From the NCBI RefSeq assembly GCF_949987535.1, contig NC_080079.1, forward strand, positions 53,059,000 to 53,122,999: a stretch of 64,000 nt of DNA. The letters run 5' to 3'. A program made the translations under genes and the position numbers. Below the pieces are notes generated by a model, which worked only from the letters and a program-made list of their open reading frames with translations, was not told the origin of the DNA and did not search any database. This document shows, one piece after another, positions 22,186 to 32,205 of the stretch; positions within the stretch are counted from its first letter, which is position 1, and each line of letters opens with the position of its first letter. Origin of the DNA: Balaenoptera acutorostrata. Its lineage: Eukaryota > Chordata > Mammalia > Artiodactyla > Balaenopteridae.

Positions 22186-22645
22186 ACGGGGATAGCCTCC
22201 ATTTTAATTAATGTTCTATTACATACACTGCTATTGATTTTTAAAAATGGTTTCGTGTTCGGTATCTAACAGTTACACTGAAAACAATATAGCCCATATT
22301 CACATTACTGTGCAATTTCCACTAATTTCTGACAAGGGAAAATACACATGTTCGACTTTTCTCTGGCACAAAGTAGGTAGTCCAAAATTCATTCCCTTCC
22401 TCATAATTGAAGGACCACACCTCATTCCTGTCAGCTTTTGTGAAAATTTCTCCTTGCAAAGTTTCAACAGTGACAGAAGATCCTTCCATTACATTAAAGA
22501 AGGGTGAGTTTTTATTTGTGAAACCATGCAAACTCAGGCAAGAAAAAAATATTTCCACCTGCTTTTTGATGGCCAAGGGACAGGTCCACTCCACATCTAT
22601 TTTAGTAAATCAGTAGAAAGAAAGAAGCATTTTTCTGGGTAATTA
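22186..22645 (-). pseudogene. Candidate retrocopy with an orphan open frame
   Basis: On the minus strand an open frame runs from a stop near 22612 to the TAG at 22322-22324, about 95 codons. It has ordinary amino-acid composition, including a V-x-W-S-F-N-Y-E-E-G segment and three cysteines. The first in-frame ATG is internal. Its 5' third is the inverted repeat arm B; the related arm A has a TAG and a one-base shift in the same frame. I do not recognise the protein. It could be an untranslated relic of an unknown gene or repeat. Confidence 0.4.
22504..22644 (-). repeat. Inverted repeat arm B
   Basis: The reverse complement of these 141 bases aligns with 21305-21443 (see arm A). The spacer between the arms is about 1.06 kb. 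Homology stops sharply on both sides. Confidence 0.9.
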
Positions 22646-22691
22646 CTGCACTGTTTACCTTCACTGTAAGAAAACTTTGTTTTGAGGAACA

Positions 22692-22710
22692 GGTGTGTGT
22701 GTGTGTGTGT
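22692..22710. repeat. Short (GT)n microsatellite
   Basis: A run of about nine GT units lies just upstream of the SINE target site. Confidence 0.9.
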
Positions 22711-22733
22711 AAATTCAAACATCTTATAGTTTT

Positions 22734-23045
22734 TAAAAATTAATTAATTAATTAATTTATGGCTGCTTTTGTTCTTCGTTGCTGTGTGCAGGCTTTCTCT
22801 AGTTGCTGCGAGCAGGGACTACTCTTTGTTGCGGTGCGCGAGCTTCTCATTGCGGTGGCTTCTCTTGTTGCAGAGCGTGGGCTCTAGGTTCACGGGCTTC
22901 TGTAGTTGTGGCACGCAGGCTCAGTAGTTGTGACGCACAGGCTTAGCTGCTCGACGGCATGTGGGATCTTCCCAGACCAGGACTCGAACCCGTGTCTCCT
23001 GCATTGGCAGGTGGATTCTTAATCACTGTGCCACCAGGGAAGTCC
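22734..23045 (-). mobile_element. CHR-family SINE, 'GCTTCTC' variant
   Basis: The reversed CHR element has its head at 23045, a B box with one change (GGTTCGAGTCC) and an ATTA-repeat tail. The target-site duplication CATCTTAYAGTTT has one mismatch (22720-22733 and 23046-23058). Confidence 0.96.
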
Positions 23046-23058
23046 CATCTTACAGTTT

Positions 23059-24639
23059 CCATTTTTCATCAACGGTACTTAAAAAATACCATTGCCGTAC
23101 TATCATCTCATTAAATGCAGCTTCCTCTTTTCCTTCCTGAGCCATACTCTGAGATCCAGAACATTTCCCCCCAGTACTGGAGCTGGGTCTCTCTCTCCCT
23201 TTGTTACCTTCATGGCAGACTGAGAAATACTCCAGATTGATCCAAGTCTCAGCTCTTCTCTTAGAAGGGTGAGAAGTAGGGACCCCAGATCTTATTTTCA
23301 GGAGAAAGAAACAATATGGCTGGTGAGGCCTCAGGCAGATCTGGGCTGTTGTTCCTATTTGGGTCCCAGGAGGGGGCTTTTTCTGCACGTGGCACATCAA
23401 CACCAGCCCAGAAAATAATTCCTCTCTTTGGAGAAAGTCCTCAAGAAGAGCGCTTTCTCTTCCTGACTTTTTTCACTGGCTCCACAGAGCTCTTCACTGT
23501 TTTGTGCTCTCGGGTTGGGTTTCTGCTTTGTTTTTCTTTCTCTCTTTAGTCTCCTCTGGCTCCACTTGGCTCTCTAGCTGATCCCTCCCCGCAGCCTAAG
23601 GTCTAGGAGTTTTCAATACTGCCCTTGTGAACCCATACCTGTCCTCCAACCCCCAAGAGAGGTGAAGAACTGGGGTAGATCCAGCCTTGCCGAAGGTCCA
23701 GAAGACCCTTATTCCACCGAGCAGTGAAAGTAATTGAAGAGAGAAACAACAGCAATCGTCTGGCTAGTTTTCTCTTATGAGGAACTGGCCACTTAGCATG
23801 TCTCCCTCACTGGGGGAAAGTCAGTGCTCATTTATATTTCTTTTCATGGCTGCTTTGCCACAGTCAGCGCAGAGCAGGTGCTTAGTCTCTGTTTGTGGCA
23901 CAAAGTAGAATTGAAAATCTCTGTGCTCATGTCCAGTGGCTCCAATCTATGCTTTGTCATTGGAGCTGGAGCCTCCCCAAACTCCTGCTCCCTGGTTCCT
24001 GGGCTAAAACCAAAGCCCTTGGACCCAGTGGTGGTGTTGGCTGCTCAGAATCGCTGAAACTGGTTCTGGCTCATCTGGTGTGGCACTTACACTCCTGTTA
24101 GTGTCGGTCGTGTTCTCTACAGCCCGTGAAGCCACGGGTTTGACTGGCCTACCCCTCTGAATGGCCTGGGCATCCTGTTGCAAAGCCAACAAGGAACAGC
24201 CGTTGTTCCATCTCACAGTGGTTCTCTTTTATCTAGAGGTCATGCCTTCATCTCCCCGTCTTCTCAGCTGCTCCTCTTCTCATTCATGTCTTCAGGCTCA
24301 GTGTGACTGTTGTTCCAATGTGCCTTGTTGGGCCTCCTCCATGTGGCAGTAGAACCTAAGAAGCCTTGTAGGGCTGGGGCTTTGATGCCTCCTCTTCCTC
24401 TCCCTTCATGCTTATTTTATAGAGTGTATTATTTGTTTTCTTCCCAGGCCTTAATGGAAAGGCCTAAGTAGAGTAGATCTCTCCTGAATGTAGTAAAATA
24501 TTTAGAAATTTACAGAAGTTTTCTAAAGACAGAGTTAGAGATTACATAATTGCAACGTGTGTCTCTTATGCTCACGTTGTATTTATTCCAGTCAATCGCT
24601 AACCTAATCAATCAACCAACTCACCAATCCATCATTTGG
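23059..24639. other. Unassigned non-coding stretch
   Basis: These 1.6 kb lack recognisable repeats and genes. Short frames on both strands (for example 23050-23403 minus and 23316-23549 plus) overlap each other, as expected by chance in fairly GC-balanced DNA. Confidence 0.5.
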
Positions 24640-24795
24640 ATAACAGATTTATTGAGCTTTTGATGTGAGCTCAGCTATGTAGTAAGGGCCCTGGGGAACA
24701 CAGAACAAGGAAAAGGCACAGCTCCCTCTTTGAGACACTTACAATCCAGTTGAGGAGAGAAGATAAACACTCATGTCACTACAGAAAAACCCACC
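24640..24795 (+). repeat. Ancient interspersed repeat, family uncertain
   Basis: The order 'TTTATTGAGCTTTTGATGTG', 'CCCTGGGGAACACAGAACAA' and 'ACTTACAATCCAGTTGAGGA' is a common old mammalian repeat motif (size-of-window, then 'items in stock' type segment). I cannot name the family with confidence. Confidence 0.45.
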
Positions 24796-24864
24796 AGGCA
24801 GTTGTTAATTGATTTCTGCATTCCGTGTGTGTAAAACACTTGTCATGGGAGAGGTAGTGTGTTG

Positions 24865-24960
24865 ACATGAAGCCCGCTCAGGTTTGGGGATTGGAGGAAC
24901 CAGGTTTGAATGTCGGTTCTCCCTCTTACTAGTTGTGGGGCTTTGTATTCCAAATCGCTA
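24865..24960 (-). repeat. Possible MIR 3' part
   Basis: 'GAACCAGGTTTGAATGTCGG' followed by 'CTCTTACTAGTTGTGGGGCT' fits the reversed MIR tRNA-distal region. Confidence 0.5.
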
Positions 24961-25391
24961 GCAGAAAACATTTGTTGAGGATTTTTGTGCACATCGCCCA
25001 ACTGCAAAGTGCTGTGGGATTGCAGGAGAAAGGCGAGGCATGACGCCCACCCTTGAGCTGCAGTCTCAACAGAGGCAATGAGACAAAACAGCAGATGACA
25101 ACATTCTCTGTGTTGGCCCCAGAATGGATGAAGGGGTGTCTATGACTGTGAACATATGCCCTGCCAGATTGATACAGGGAAGGGATTTATGGTTCTGTAG
25201 TGTGCAATTTGAATTAAAGGCTATCCCATTTATGGAGCTCCTCCTGTATTTCAGGAAGCAAGTGAGTGAGGACTGCACGTGAACATCTACTCCACATGAG
25301 CTGCTGCTGCTTTTTTTTTTTTTTCCACATTAGTACCTTAAATTCCATCATCTGGATAATCTTCTGCAGGATCAGGTGTGATCCTGTTCTT
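24961..25391. other. Unassigned stretch
   Basis: No gene was recognised. A T14 tract lies at about 25311-25324. Confidence 0.5.
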
Positions 25392-26030
25392 TTTTAAAAA
25401 TTTTATTGAAGTATATTCAATTTATGATGTGTTAATTTCTGCTATACAGCAAAGTGACTCAGTTATACGTACATATTCTTTTTCATATTCTTTTCCATTA
25501 TGGTTTATCATAAGATGTTGACTAGAGTACCCTGTGCTGTACAGTAGGACCTTGTTTATCCATCCTATATATACTAGTTTGCATTTGCTAATCCCAAATT
25601 CCCAATCCTTCCCTCCCTCCCCTCCCCTCCCCCTTGGCAACCACAAGTCTGTTCTCTATGTCTGTGGTCCATTTCTGTTTCCTAGATATGTTCATTTGTG
25701 TCATATTTTAGATTCCACATATAAGTGATATCATATGGTATTTGTCTTTCTCTTTCTGACTTACTTCACTTAGTATGATCATCTCTAGGTCCATCCATGG
25801 TGCTGCAAATGGCATTATTTTGTTCTTTTTTATGGCTGAGTAATATTGCATTGTGTGTGTGTGTATACACATACACACACACACACACACCACATCATTA
25901 TTCAACTGTTGATGGACATTTAGGTTGTTTCCATGTCTTAGTTATTGTAAATAGTGCTGCTATGAGCATAGGGGTGCATATATCTTTCGAATTAGAGTTT
26001 TGTCTGGGTATATGCCCAGGAGTGGGATTG
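25392..26030 (-). mobile_element. 5'-truncated L1 3' end, older family
   Basis: The reversed L1 ends show the 3' untranslated pattern 'TTTATTGAAGTATATTCAAT', then the ORF2 C-terminal frame ([23 protein letters not shown]). It stops at 'CCCAGGAGTGGGATTG'. A (TG)n and (CA)n microsatellite (25852-25892) has expanded inside what was ORF2. Confidence 0.93.
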
Positions 26031-26044
26031 AGCCTGCTATTTTT

Positions 26045-26310
26045 TATGTAGAGGAGGAAATTAAGGTTGAAAGAAGAAAAGTACATTGCTCAAGGTCAAA
26101 AACTAATAAGTAGGTGAAGCTCAGATTCCAGCTCACACTGTTCAGACACCATTCTGAATTTTGCATAGTTTACCTGAGTCTTCACATCATTTTCTCATTT
26201 GGAGATTAGGCAACTGAGACCCAGCTAGGGTAAGTGCTTTCAGGTGGTCCTTACCCTGAGCTGGGATCTAAACCTGCATCTGTCTGGCTCTAAAGCCTGA
26301 GGCTGTTCTC
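26045..26310 (+). repeat. MIR relics, two adjoining pieces
   Basis: The first piece has 'GTAGAGGAGGAAATTAAGGT' and 'TTGCTCAAGGTC'. The second has 'CATTTGGAGATTAGGCAACT', 'GCTGGGATCTAAACCTGCAT' and 'CTGTCTGGCTCTAAAGCCTG'. Confidence 0.6.
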
Positions 26311-26439
26311 GTACACAAGCTTGGGGAGTTGTGGGGAGAATTTGGGATGTCAAAGAAAGCGTTGCTGTGTTTAAAAAATCCAGCATAGTAGTTAAACTGA
26401 AGGGATCTCCCATTATACAAAACAACCCTAAAATAATCT

Positions 26440-26612
26440 AAGCTAGTGCTTCTAAAGTGTGATGTGCATATGGGTCACCAGGGGATCTTGTAAAAACTGC
26501 AGTTTTGAGCCACTAAGTCTGGGGTTGGGCCTGAGATTCTGCATTTCTAACAAGCTCCAAGTGATGTTCTGCTACTGGTCGCTGAACCACACATCGAGTA
26601 GCAAGAGTCTAA
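26440..26612 (+). mobile_element. MER5A-like hAT relic
   Basis: The order 'GTGCTTCTAAAGTGTGATG', 'TTGGGCCTGAGATTCTGCAT' and 'TTCTAACAAGCTCCAAGTGA' fits MER5A-type elements. It abuts the MER20 copy. Confidence 0.75.
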
Positions 26613-26828
26613 ACCGGGGTTCTTAATCTAGGCCCTACTGACATTTTGGCCAGTTAATTCTTTGCTGTGGGGCCGTCCTGTACATTGCAGGATGTTTATC
26701 AGCATCCCTGGCCTCTTCCCACTAGATGTCAGTAGCACCATCCCCCAGTGTGACAACCAGAAATGTCTTCTGACATTGCCAAATGCACCTGCGGGGCAAA
26801 ATCGCCCCCCCAGGTAAGAACCACGGCT
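26613..26828 (+). mobile_element. MER20 non-autonomous hAT (Charlie) relic
   Basis: The whole MER20 pattern is readable: 'GGGGTTCTTAATCTAGGCCC' at the left end, 'TACTGACATTTTGGCCAG', 'GTGGGGCCGTCCTGTACATT', 'CCACTAGATGTCAGTAGCAC', 'TGTCTTCTGACATTGCCAAA' and 'GTAAGAACCACGG' at the right end. It looks complete at about 216 bp. Confidence 0.88.
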
Positions 26829-26832
26829 CTAA

Positions 26833-27007
26833 ACCAGTGGTTCCCAAACTAGCCTGCACATTGGAATTGCCTTGGGAGCTTCAAAACTCTTGGTGCCTCT
26901 GTCCTACTCGGCAGATTGCAGTTTGCTGGACCTGGAATGTGGCCCAGTTTTTGAAATATTTAAAAGCTTCCCCAGGTGGTTCCAAAGTACAGACAAGTTT
27001 GGCAATG
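26833..27007 (-). mobile_element. MER5-type hAT relic
   Basis: The segment starts with 'CCAGTGGTTCCCAAACTAGC' and continues 'GCACATTGGAATTGCCTTGG'. This is the standard end of MER5-type elements. The rest is diverged. Confidence 0.65.
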
Positions 27008-27576
27008 TCTAGTCTAAGCTCACACCCTGGTCCAATCAGCTTCTCCCTCTTCTTCAGCTTTCAGGAAGCTGCCAGGCCCAATACTCCCAGCTGCCCGTGG
27101 CTGACCAGACACCTGGTCCTGGGAAAGGAAGGGAGGTTTCCAGCCTTCACTCATCACACAGAGAGGCCAGCTCTGAGTTGGCTCGAATCCTCCAGTAACG
27201 AAGAGCAGAAAGAAATTATGCAGGGCTGGAATATCTTTAGCTCCATGATCAATATCAATATCCATCATGTTGTCAGGGCTGCTTTGAATACAGAAGTATT
27301 ATCTGTTTTGATCTCGAAAACAATCCCATTTTGAGCTGTGATCTCCCATAAGTGCTGTAAAGGCCTCTGCCATGTTTTGGCTCCTTTGCCTACCTCCCTC
27401 GGACCTTTGATAGAATCATCCTTTATTCCACTTGCACCCAGAGCCTAGGATAATAATCTAACACTTGGCTGAAGTTTAGACTGAGCAGGTACTTGAAGGT
27501 AGAGAATCTTTGCTAGGTAAGATCTCACCCAGTGGACCCTGGGAGAAATATCTATTTTTAGTTTTGACTCAGCTGG

Positions 27577-27620
<44 letters not shown>

Positions 27621-28050
27621 TGTGTTTGTATGTGTTGTAGAACTCATCAGGCTACCTAAAGCCAAGTATATTTTGCTGTCTGCTGTCACATGCTGTGAAT
27701 GTGGACAAAACACACCCATACTGGGGGCCTTGGATAGGAATTCCGTATTAAGGACTCACCCTTGTCAGATAAACTTCTGCTTCTAGGGGAATTAATAGAG
27801 GAAGGATAAACTCTTAGGGCTGTTATTCTTTCTACCTATTGCTTGATGCCTCCTTTTGCTTTCTTTTTCCTGGGTAGTACGGGAGAAGAGAGACTGAATT
27901 GCAATGGCTGGAAACATAGATGAGAGAAGAGCACATAATCATCATTAAATGTGCCTGGAGCATTCTTCTGGGTGGCAGCCTGGTGCTGATGGGACTTTGG
28001 CGACAGGCAGCCTGGGCTAGGTTTCCAGGCCCATTTTGATATCAAGGTTA
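27008..28050. other. Unassigned stretch with (GT)n microsatellite
   Basis: No gene was recognised. A run of about twenty GT units lies at 27579-27619. Frames over this region are microsatellite or hAT translations. Confidence 0.55.
27579..27619. repeat. (GT)n microsatellite
   Basis: About twenty uninterrupted GT units, likely length-variable between individuals. Confidence 0.95.
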
Positions 28051-28054
28051 CTCG

Positions 28055-28140
28055 CAAATGACCTAAACGCCCTGAGCCTCCATTTCCTTATTTGTAAACA
28101 GGAAGATTAATAGCACTTGCAGGCTTGTTATGATGATTAC
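28055..28140 (-). repeat. MIR relic
   Basis: 'CCTGAGCCTCCATTTCCTTA', 'TTTGTAAACAGGAAGATTAA' and 'AGGCTTGTTATGATGATTAC' give the reversed MIR order. Confidence 0.8.
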
Positions 28141-28149
28141 ATGAGAAAA

Positions 28150-28370
28150 CAATAAAATCTAACGTTTATCGAGCACTACCATGTGCCAGAAACATGTATC
28201 AGCTCAATTAATTGCCCTAACAAATCCTTCCCATATTACGGCTAAGGGAATTAAGGTTCAGAGAGGCTGAGTAATTGACCTGAGCTCACACAGGGAATAG
28301 CCATGCCAGGCAGTCTGACCTGCGAGCACATGATTTTAAGACCTCACACTCTACTGCTTACTGCTAAAGT
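28150..28370 (+). repeat. MIR SINE relic, nearly full length
   Basis: The plus-strand order is complete: 'TTTATCGAGCACTACCATGT', 'GCCAGAAACATG', 'GGGAATTAAGGTTCAGAGAG', 'CTGAGCTCACACAGGGAATA' and 'CCTCACACTCTACTGCTTA'. It faces away from the reversed MIR immediately to its left. Confidence 0.82.
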
Positions 28371-28881
28371 GCTGGCATTGTTGGTGTTCCACAAACGTCA
28401 CTGTTCCACTTTCCTACTCTGCAACACATTTATTTTCCTAATTGCTAACTTTATCAGTGGGTTGGGTAAAGATAAAGGAGGGAGGTTTAGTAGAAGGAGA
28501 GTTTGTGTATCTTTTGGATGTTAGAATCAAACACCTAGAGAACCAGGGCAGGCTGAAGTGAGGGGCCGAATCTAACAGGATAGACTAGGGATATATATCC
28601 TGCTCTTAGATATTGAAAACCACTGCAGAGATTCAGGAAAAAACATCAAACACTTACAAAAAGGGGATTTAGGCTGAGAGCTAAATGTGAATGATCTGTG
28701 TACCTAGATTATGGTAAACAGATTAGAGAAGGACCCAGCAATCCATGAGGGGGCTATGACTTGGCCATCTGTCTACTGTCCTCAGTTCTAGAAGGCTCTG
28801 AGAGCTCCATCCAAATTGGCAGGCACTTCACAGCCCAGTTTTCCAATCAAGTGCCCATGCATTCACCAATACTCTTTTTTT
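28371..28881. other. Unassigned stretch
   Basis: No gene or named repeat was recognised between the MIR and the next SINE. Confidence 0.5.
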
Positions 28882-29183
28882 TTTTTTAATTTTTTAAATT
28901 TATTTTTTGGCTGCGTTGGGTTTTTCATTGCTGCATGTGGGTTTTTCTCTAGTTATGTTGTGCAGGCTTCTCATTGCAGTGGCTTCTTTTGTTGCAGAGC
29001 ACGGGCTCTAGGTGCGCAGGCTTCAGCAGTTGTCGCTCGCGGGCTCTAGAGCACAGGCTCGGTAGTTGTGGCATACGGGCCTAGTTGCTCCGCGGCACGT
29101 GGGATCCTCCCAGACCAGGTCTCGAACCCGTGTCCCCTGCTTTGGCAGGCGGATTCTCAACCACTGCGCCACCAGGGAAGCCC
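28882..29183 (-). mobile_element. CHR-family SINE, 'GCTTCTC' variant
   Basis: The reversed CHR element has a head ending 'CCTGGTGGCGCAGTGG', a B box GGTTCGAGACC and a T-rich left tail. The 15-bp target-site duplication CAATACTCTTTTTTT is perfect (28867-28881 and 29184-29198). Confidence 0.97.
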
Positions 29184-29314
29184 CAATACTCTTTTTTTAA
29201 AATCCAGAGTAATAAACTCAAAAACATCATCTGATTTGGGTTTTGAAGTTAAATTCCTCTGGCCGATCCACCGGCAGATGAGATAGTGCACATTAAAATG
29301 GCGACCACAGCACT

Positions 29315-29520
29315 ACCAAAAACCATTTCTTGAGAGCCTGCTATGTCCTAAGCCCTTCACTGAATGTTTGACATGCATTGTTTCATTTAGTTGCTCATGG
29401 CAACCTAATAGGGTGGGTCCTTGTCTTGCTTCTCTTTTATAGACGAGGAAACAGGCTCAGAGGGATTATATCATTTCCCCAAGGTCATCCGCTTAGTAAA
29501 AGGAATTGGAATCTAAAAGA
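29315..29520 (+). repeat. MIR SINE relic
   Basis: 'TTGAGAGCCTGCTATGTCCT', 'TTTTATAGACGAGGAAACAG' and 'CCCAAGGTCATCCGCTTAGT' give the MIR order. Confidence 0.82.
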
Positions 29521-30385
29521 AATCACATCCAGAAGGGGTATTTCAGGAAGAATTGGCTATCTGAGGGCCTTGAATGACCCACAGATTGTTTAATGGGCCC
29601 CGAGACAGCAGGCCCTGGCTCTGCTGGGAGCAGTGAGTGCTCGATGTGGCCGAGGCCCTGGAGATTGCTTTAAAAAGTGTTTCTGAATGAGTCTCCATGC
29701 TTTCAGCACATCTCATTGCTGCCCGAGATAGATTTTCTATCCCGATGTGTGAAAGCTTCTCCTAAGTGTTACTGTCACTGGCTCAGTGATAAGAAGGGTG
29801 ATTTCCATAGTTTTCCCAGCATGTGGAAGATGAGATAGTGACACATGTACTAAAGCTCAGAAAAACCATAATGTCCGCAGTTTCTGCCTCATCTTTTTCT
29901 TCAGTTCATCTAAACAGGTTCAGATCTGCTCCCATTTTGCATTTATCAGAACATAACACAGAGGTGAAAATTCAGCTGCTGTAGTTTAGCAGGTTGCCCT
30001 GAATCTTGCCAATAGAGCATAAGGGACTCCAAGAACCACAGTGTTCTTGGTCCCCCCCCGTTTAGTCACAAACTCTGAGCTACTTTTTTTCTGATTAAAC
30101 TGTAAAAATAGTCTGCTCTTTGTTTGCAGTCAGGAGGGATTTGTGCATTTTTTTGGGCGCAGGAATAATTCAGGCAGGAGCATTTACATTTGCCTGTCAA
30201 GTTCCCCCCTGTTTCGGGGCCTCTGAGGTGTACTCTGCCATTTCCTGTCTCCTTTTCCTATGGGGCACTGTAAAGATCCACAAGACTGGTTACTAATTTA
30301 CTTCTTGACTTGGGGCAAAATTACCCTTGAAGGGGTAAATTACTTCACAGCCCTGGGTCTTTGTTTTGCCATTGGAAAATTAGGA
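29521..30385. other. Unassigned, repeat-poor stretch
   Basis: No gene or repeat was recognised in these 0.9 kb. With few repeats in it, it is one of the better candidates here for conserved non-coding DNA, though nothing in a single sequence can show that. A C9 run lies at about 30052-30059. Confidence 0.45.
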
Positions 30386-30520
30386 AATTCATTCCTTCAA
30401 CAAAAATTGTTCATTACTTCCTATGTGTTGGGTGCTTCAGGGCCAAGCACCAGAATTATGCTGGTGAGCAAATTCAGACACGGTCCCTGCCCTTTCAGGG
30501 CAGAAATCTCATGCACCGAG
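30386..30520 (+). repeat. Ancient interspersed repeat, family uncertain
   Basis: 'AAATTCATTCCTTCAACAAA', 'TCCTATGTGTTGGGTGCTTC' and 'ACGGTCCCTGCCCTTTCAGG' give the same motif order as at 24640 and 48225. Confidence 0.45.
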
Positions 30521-30539
30521 GGGTTTGCACTGGGTGACA

Positions 30540-30715
30540 CCCAGTGTCGGCCACATCAACTCAGTTGTCCTTCACAACCCCTGTAAGGCAGGTATTAGCA
30601 CCTCCGTTTAAGAGATGAGGGGGTGGGCTGCAGCCTCACACAGCAATCAACCATAGAACTGGAGCTCAGATCTGGTTCTGTTTGCTTCCAAAGCCCACTG
30701 GTTCTCCACCCCACT
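30540..30715 (+). repeat. MIR relic
   Basis: 'CACAACCCCTGTAAGGCAGG', 'TATTAGCACCTCCGTTTAAG' and 'AACTGGAGCTCAGATCTGG' fit plus-strand MIR. Confidence 0.7.
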
Positions 30716-30744
30716 GATCTGCTCGCTTAAGGGGAAGGAAGCTA

Positions 30745-30950
30745 ATATTTACTGAATGCCCCTTAAATTACAGCACTCTTAAGTACGTCACCTAATTCAT
30801 TCTCACATCAACCTCTGAAACAGGATTTTCACCTCCATTGCATGGATGAAGGGCCTCGGATTCAGACATTCCAAGAGGCTTACGCAGGCTCGCAGATGCC
30901 GGAGGAGGGGTCATTCTAGCCAGCTCTGAGTCTCCAGAGTTCACTGCTGG
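30745..30950 (+). repeat. MIR relic
   Basis: 'CTAATATTTACTGAATGCCC', 'CACCTAATTCATTCTCACAT' and 'CACCTCCATTGCATGGATGA' fit a second plus-strand MIR directly after the first. Confidence 0.7.
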
Positions 30951-31004
30951 GCCTTCATCTCCCTGACCTCTGGCTCCCTGGGTGTGTAAAAGAGCTCACC
31001 TTGC

Positions 31005-31165
31005 ACCACTGTAAGCTCCCTGCTTCTATTTATTTACTTATCTTCCTACTGCTTAGCTATCCATCTCGGAAACCTCATCTATTCTGATTTGGTTAACTGC
31101 CTCTCCTCCCAACCAGCACATGGTAGGTGTTCAGTAAACATTGGTTAACTAAATAAATTAATACT
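31005..31165 (+). repeat. L2 LINE 3' end relic
   Basis: 'CCACTGTAAGCTCCCTGCTT' and 'GCACATGGTAGGTGTTCAGT' followed by 'AAACATTGGTTAAC' fit the L2 tail. Confidence 0.65.
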
Positions 31166-32024
31166 AATGATCATCCTCCAGAAAGCAGGGCCTGCCCCTG
31201 TGTCACATGTTCTGTTTTTTGTCCTAGAAAGTAAAAGCATAGACTACAGCTAACACCAGTTCCTCCTGAGCTGGCACGATAAGAAAAAGGAACCAACTTC
31301 TTATAAAATATTTGAAAGATGCCTCAGTCAAGAGAGTCCACATTCATATGTGAGGCTTTGTTTAGGGGATAAGCAGGGCCACCAACTGATGGGTTCTGCT
31401 CTGGATTAAGCAAACATCTTCCTAGCAAGAATGGATTTGTACTGACATGCAACATAGTGGACCCCGGCTTGTTATTTTGGGGACTCCCGCCAACCTCACA
31501 CTGACCCTGCAGGCAATCAGATCATCATTTGCAGGTTAATTATTTCCCTAAAGAGCAGCCATCATCCTCTCCCATCCTCTGCCATCCTACCCTGCTGTGT
31601 GAACTCCCAAGTTCAAGAGAAAAATAATGCTAAAAGCAAAGGAACCATGCCACAACTTAACAGCAGTGGGCTGTGCTCCTAACATACAGACTCTGGAATT
31701 TCGGTTTCCCAGGACATAAGCGTTTCCTGAGCTTCACAGCTGTTAGCAGAGATGGCCAAGCATTTGTTTCATTTAATTGTGCAGTCTAGATTCTTACCGC
31801 TCACTGACAGTGTATTAAAGGAAGCTGCATCTGCATTTATGAAAAGAGACAGAAGGAGAATTCCAGGTCTCAGTGCCTTAACAGCCAGGTGGAGGGGCTG
31901 GAGTCTTAGCAAAAGAAGCTGAAAACGGGCTGATGTGGAGAGCAGGGCACAGCAGCTAGTGAGCAGAGGACCAAGTGCGTGCTGAGGGATTTTACTGAGC
32001 GCCCGAATTCTTAAGGGGATGCAG
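31166..32024. other. Unassigned, repeat-poor stretch
   Basis: No gene or named repeat was recognised. Confidence 0.45.
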
Positions 32025-32205
32025 AAGCAATAATAATTCCACCTTACATTCCTTTGCTATTTAATCATCACAGCTATATTGTAAGGCAGGTATTGCAAGC
32101 ACCATTTTCCAGATCACAAACTGAGGCCCCAATCAGAGTAACTTGCCTTTGGAAACTTCATAGCAGAGCCTCGACACAGACCCTGGTCTGTGTGATTCCA
32201 GGTTC
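32025..32205 (+). repeat. MIR SINE relic
   Basis: 'TTAATCATCACAGCTATATT', 'GTAAGGCAGGTATTGCAAGC' and 'CAAACTGAGGCCCC' give the MIR order. Confidence 0.78.

Noticed and set aside
26783..27334. A 183-codon plus-strand frame
   Set aside because: It starts inside MER20 and runs through a MER5 relic, so a third or more of it is transposon sequence.
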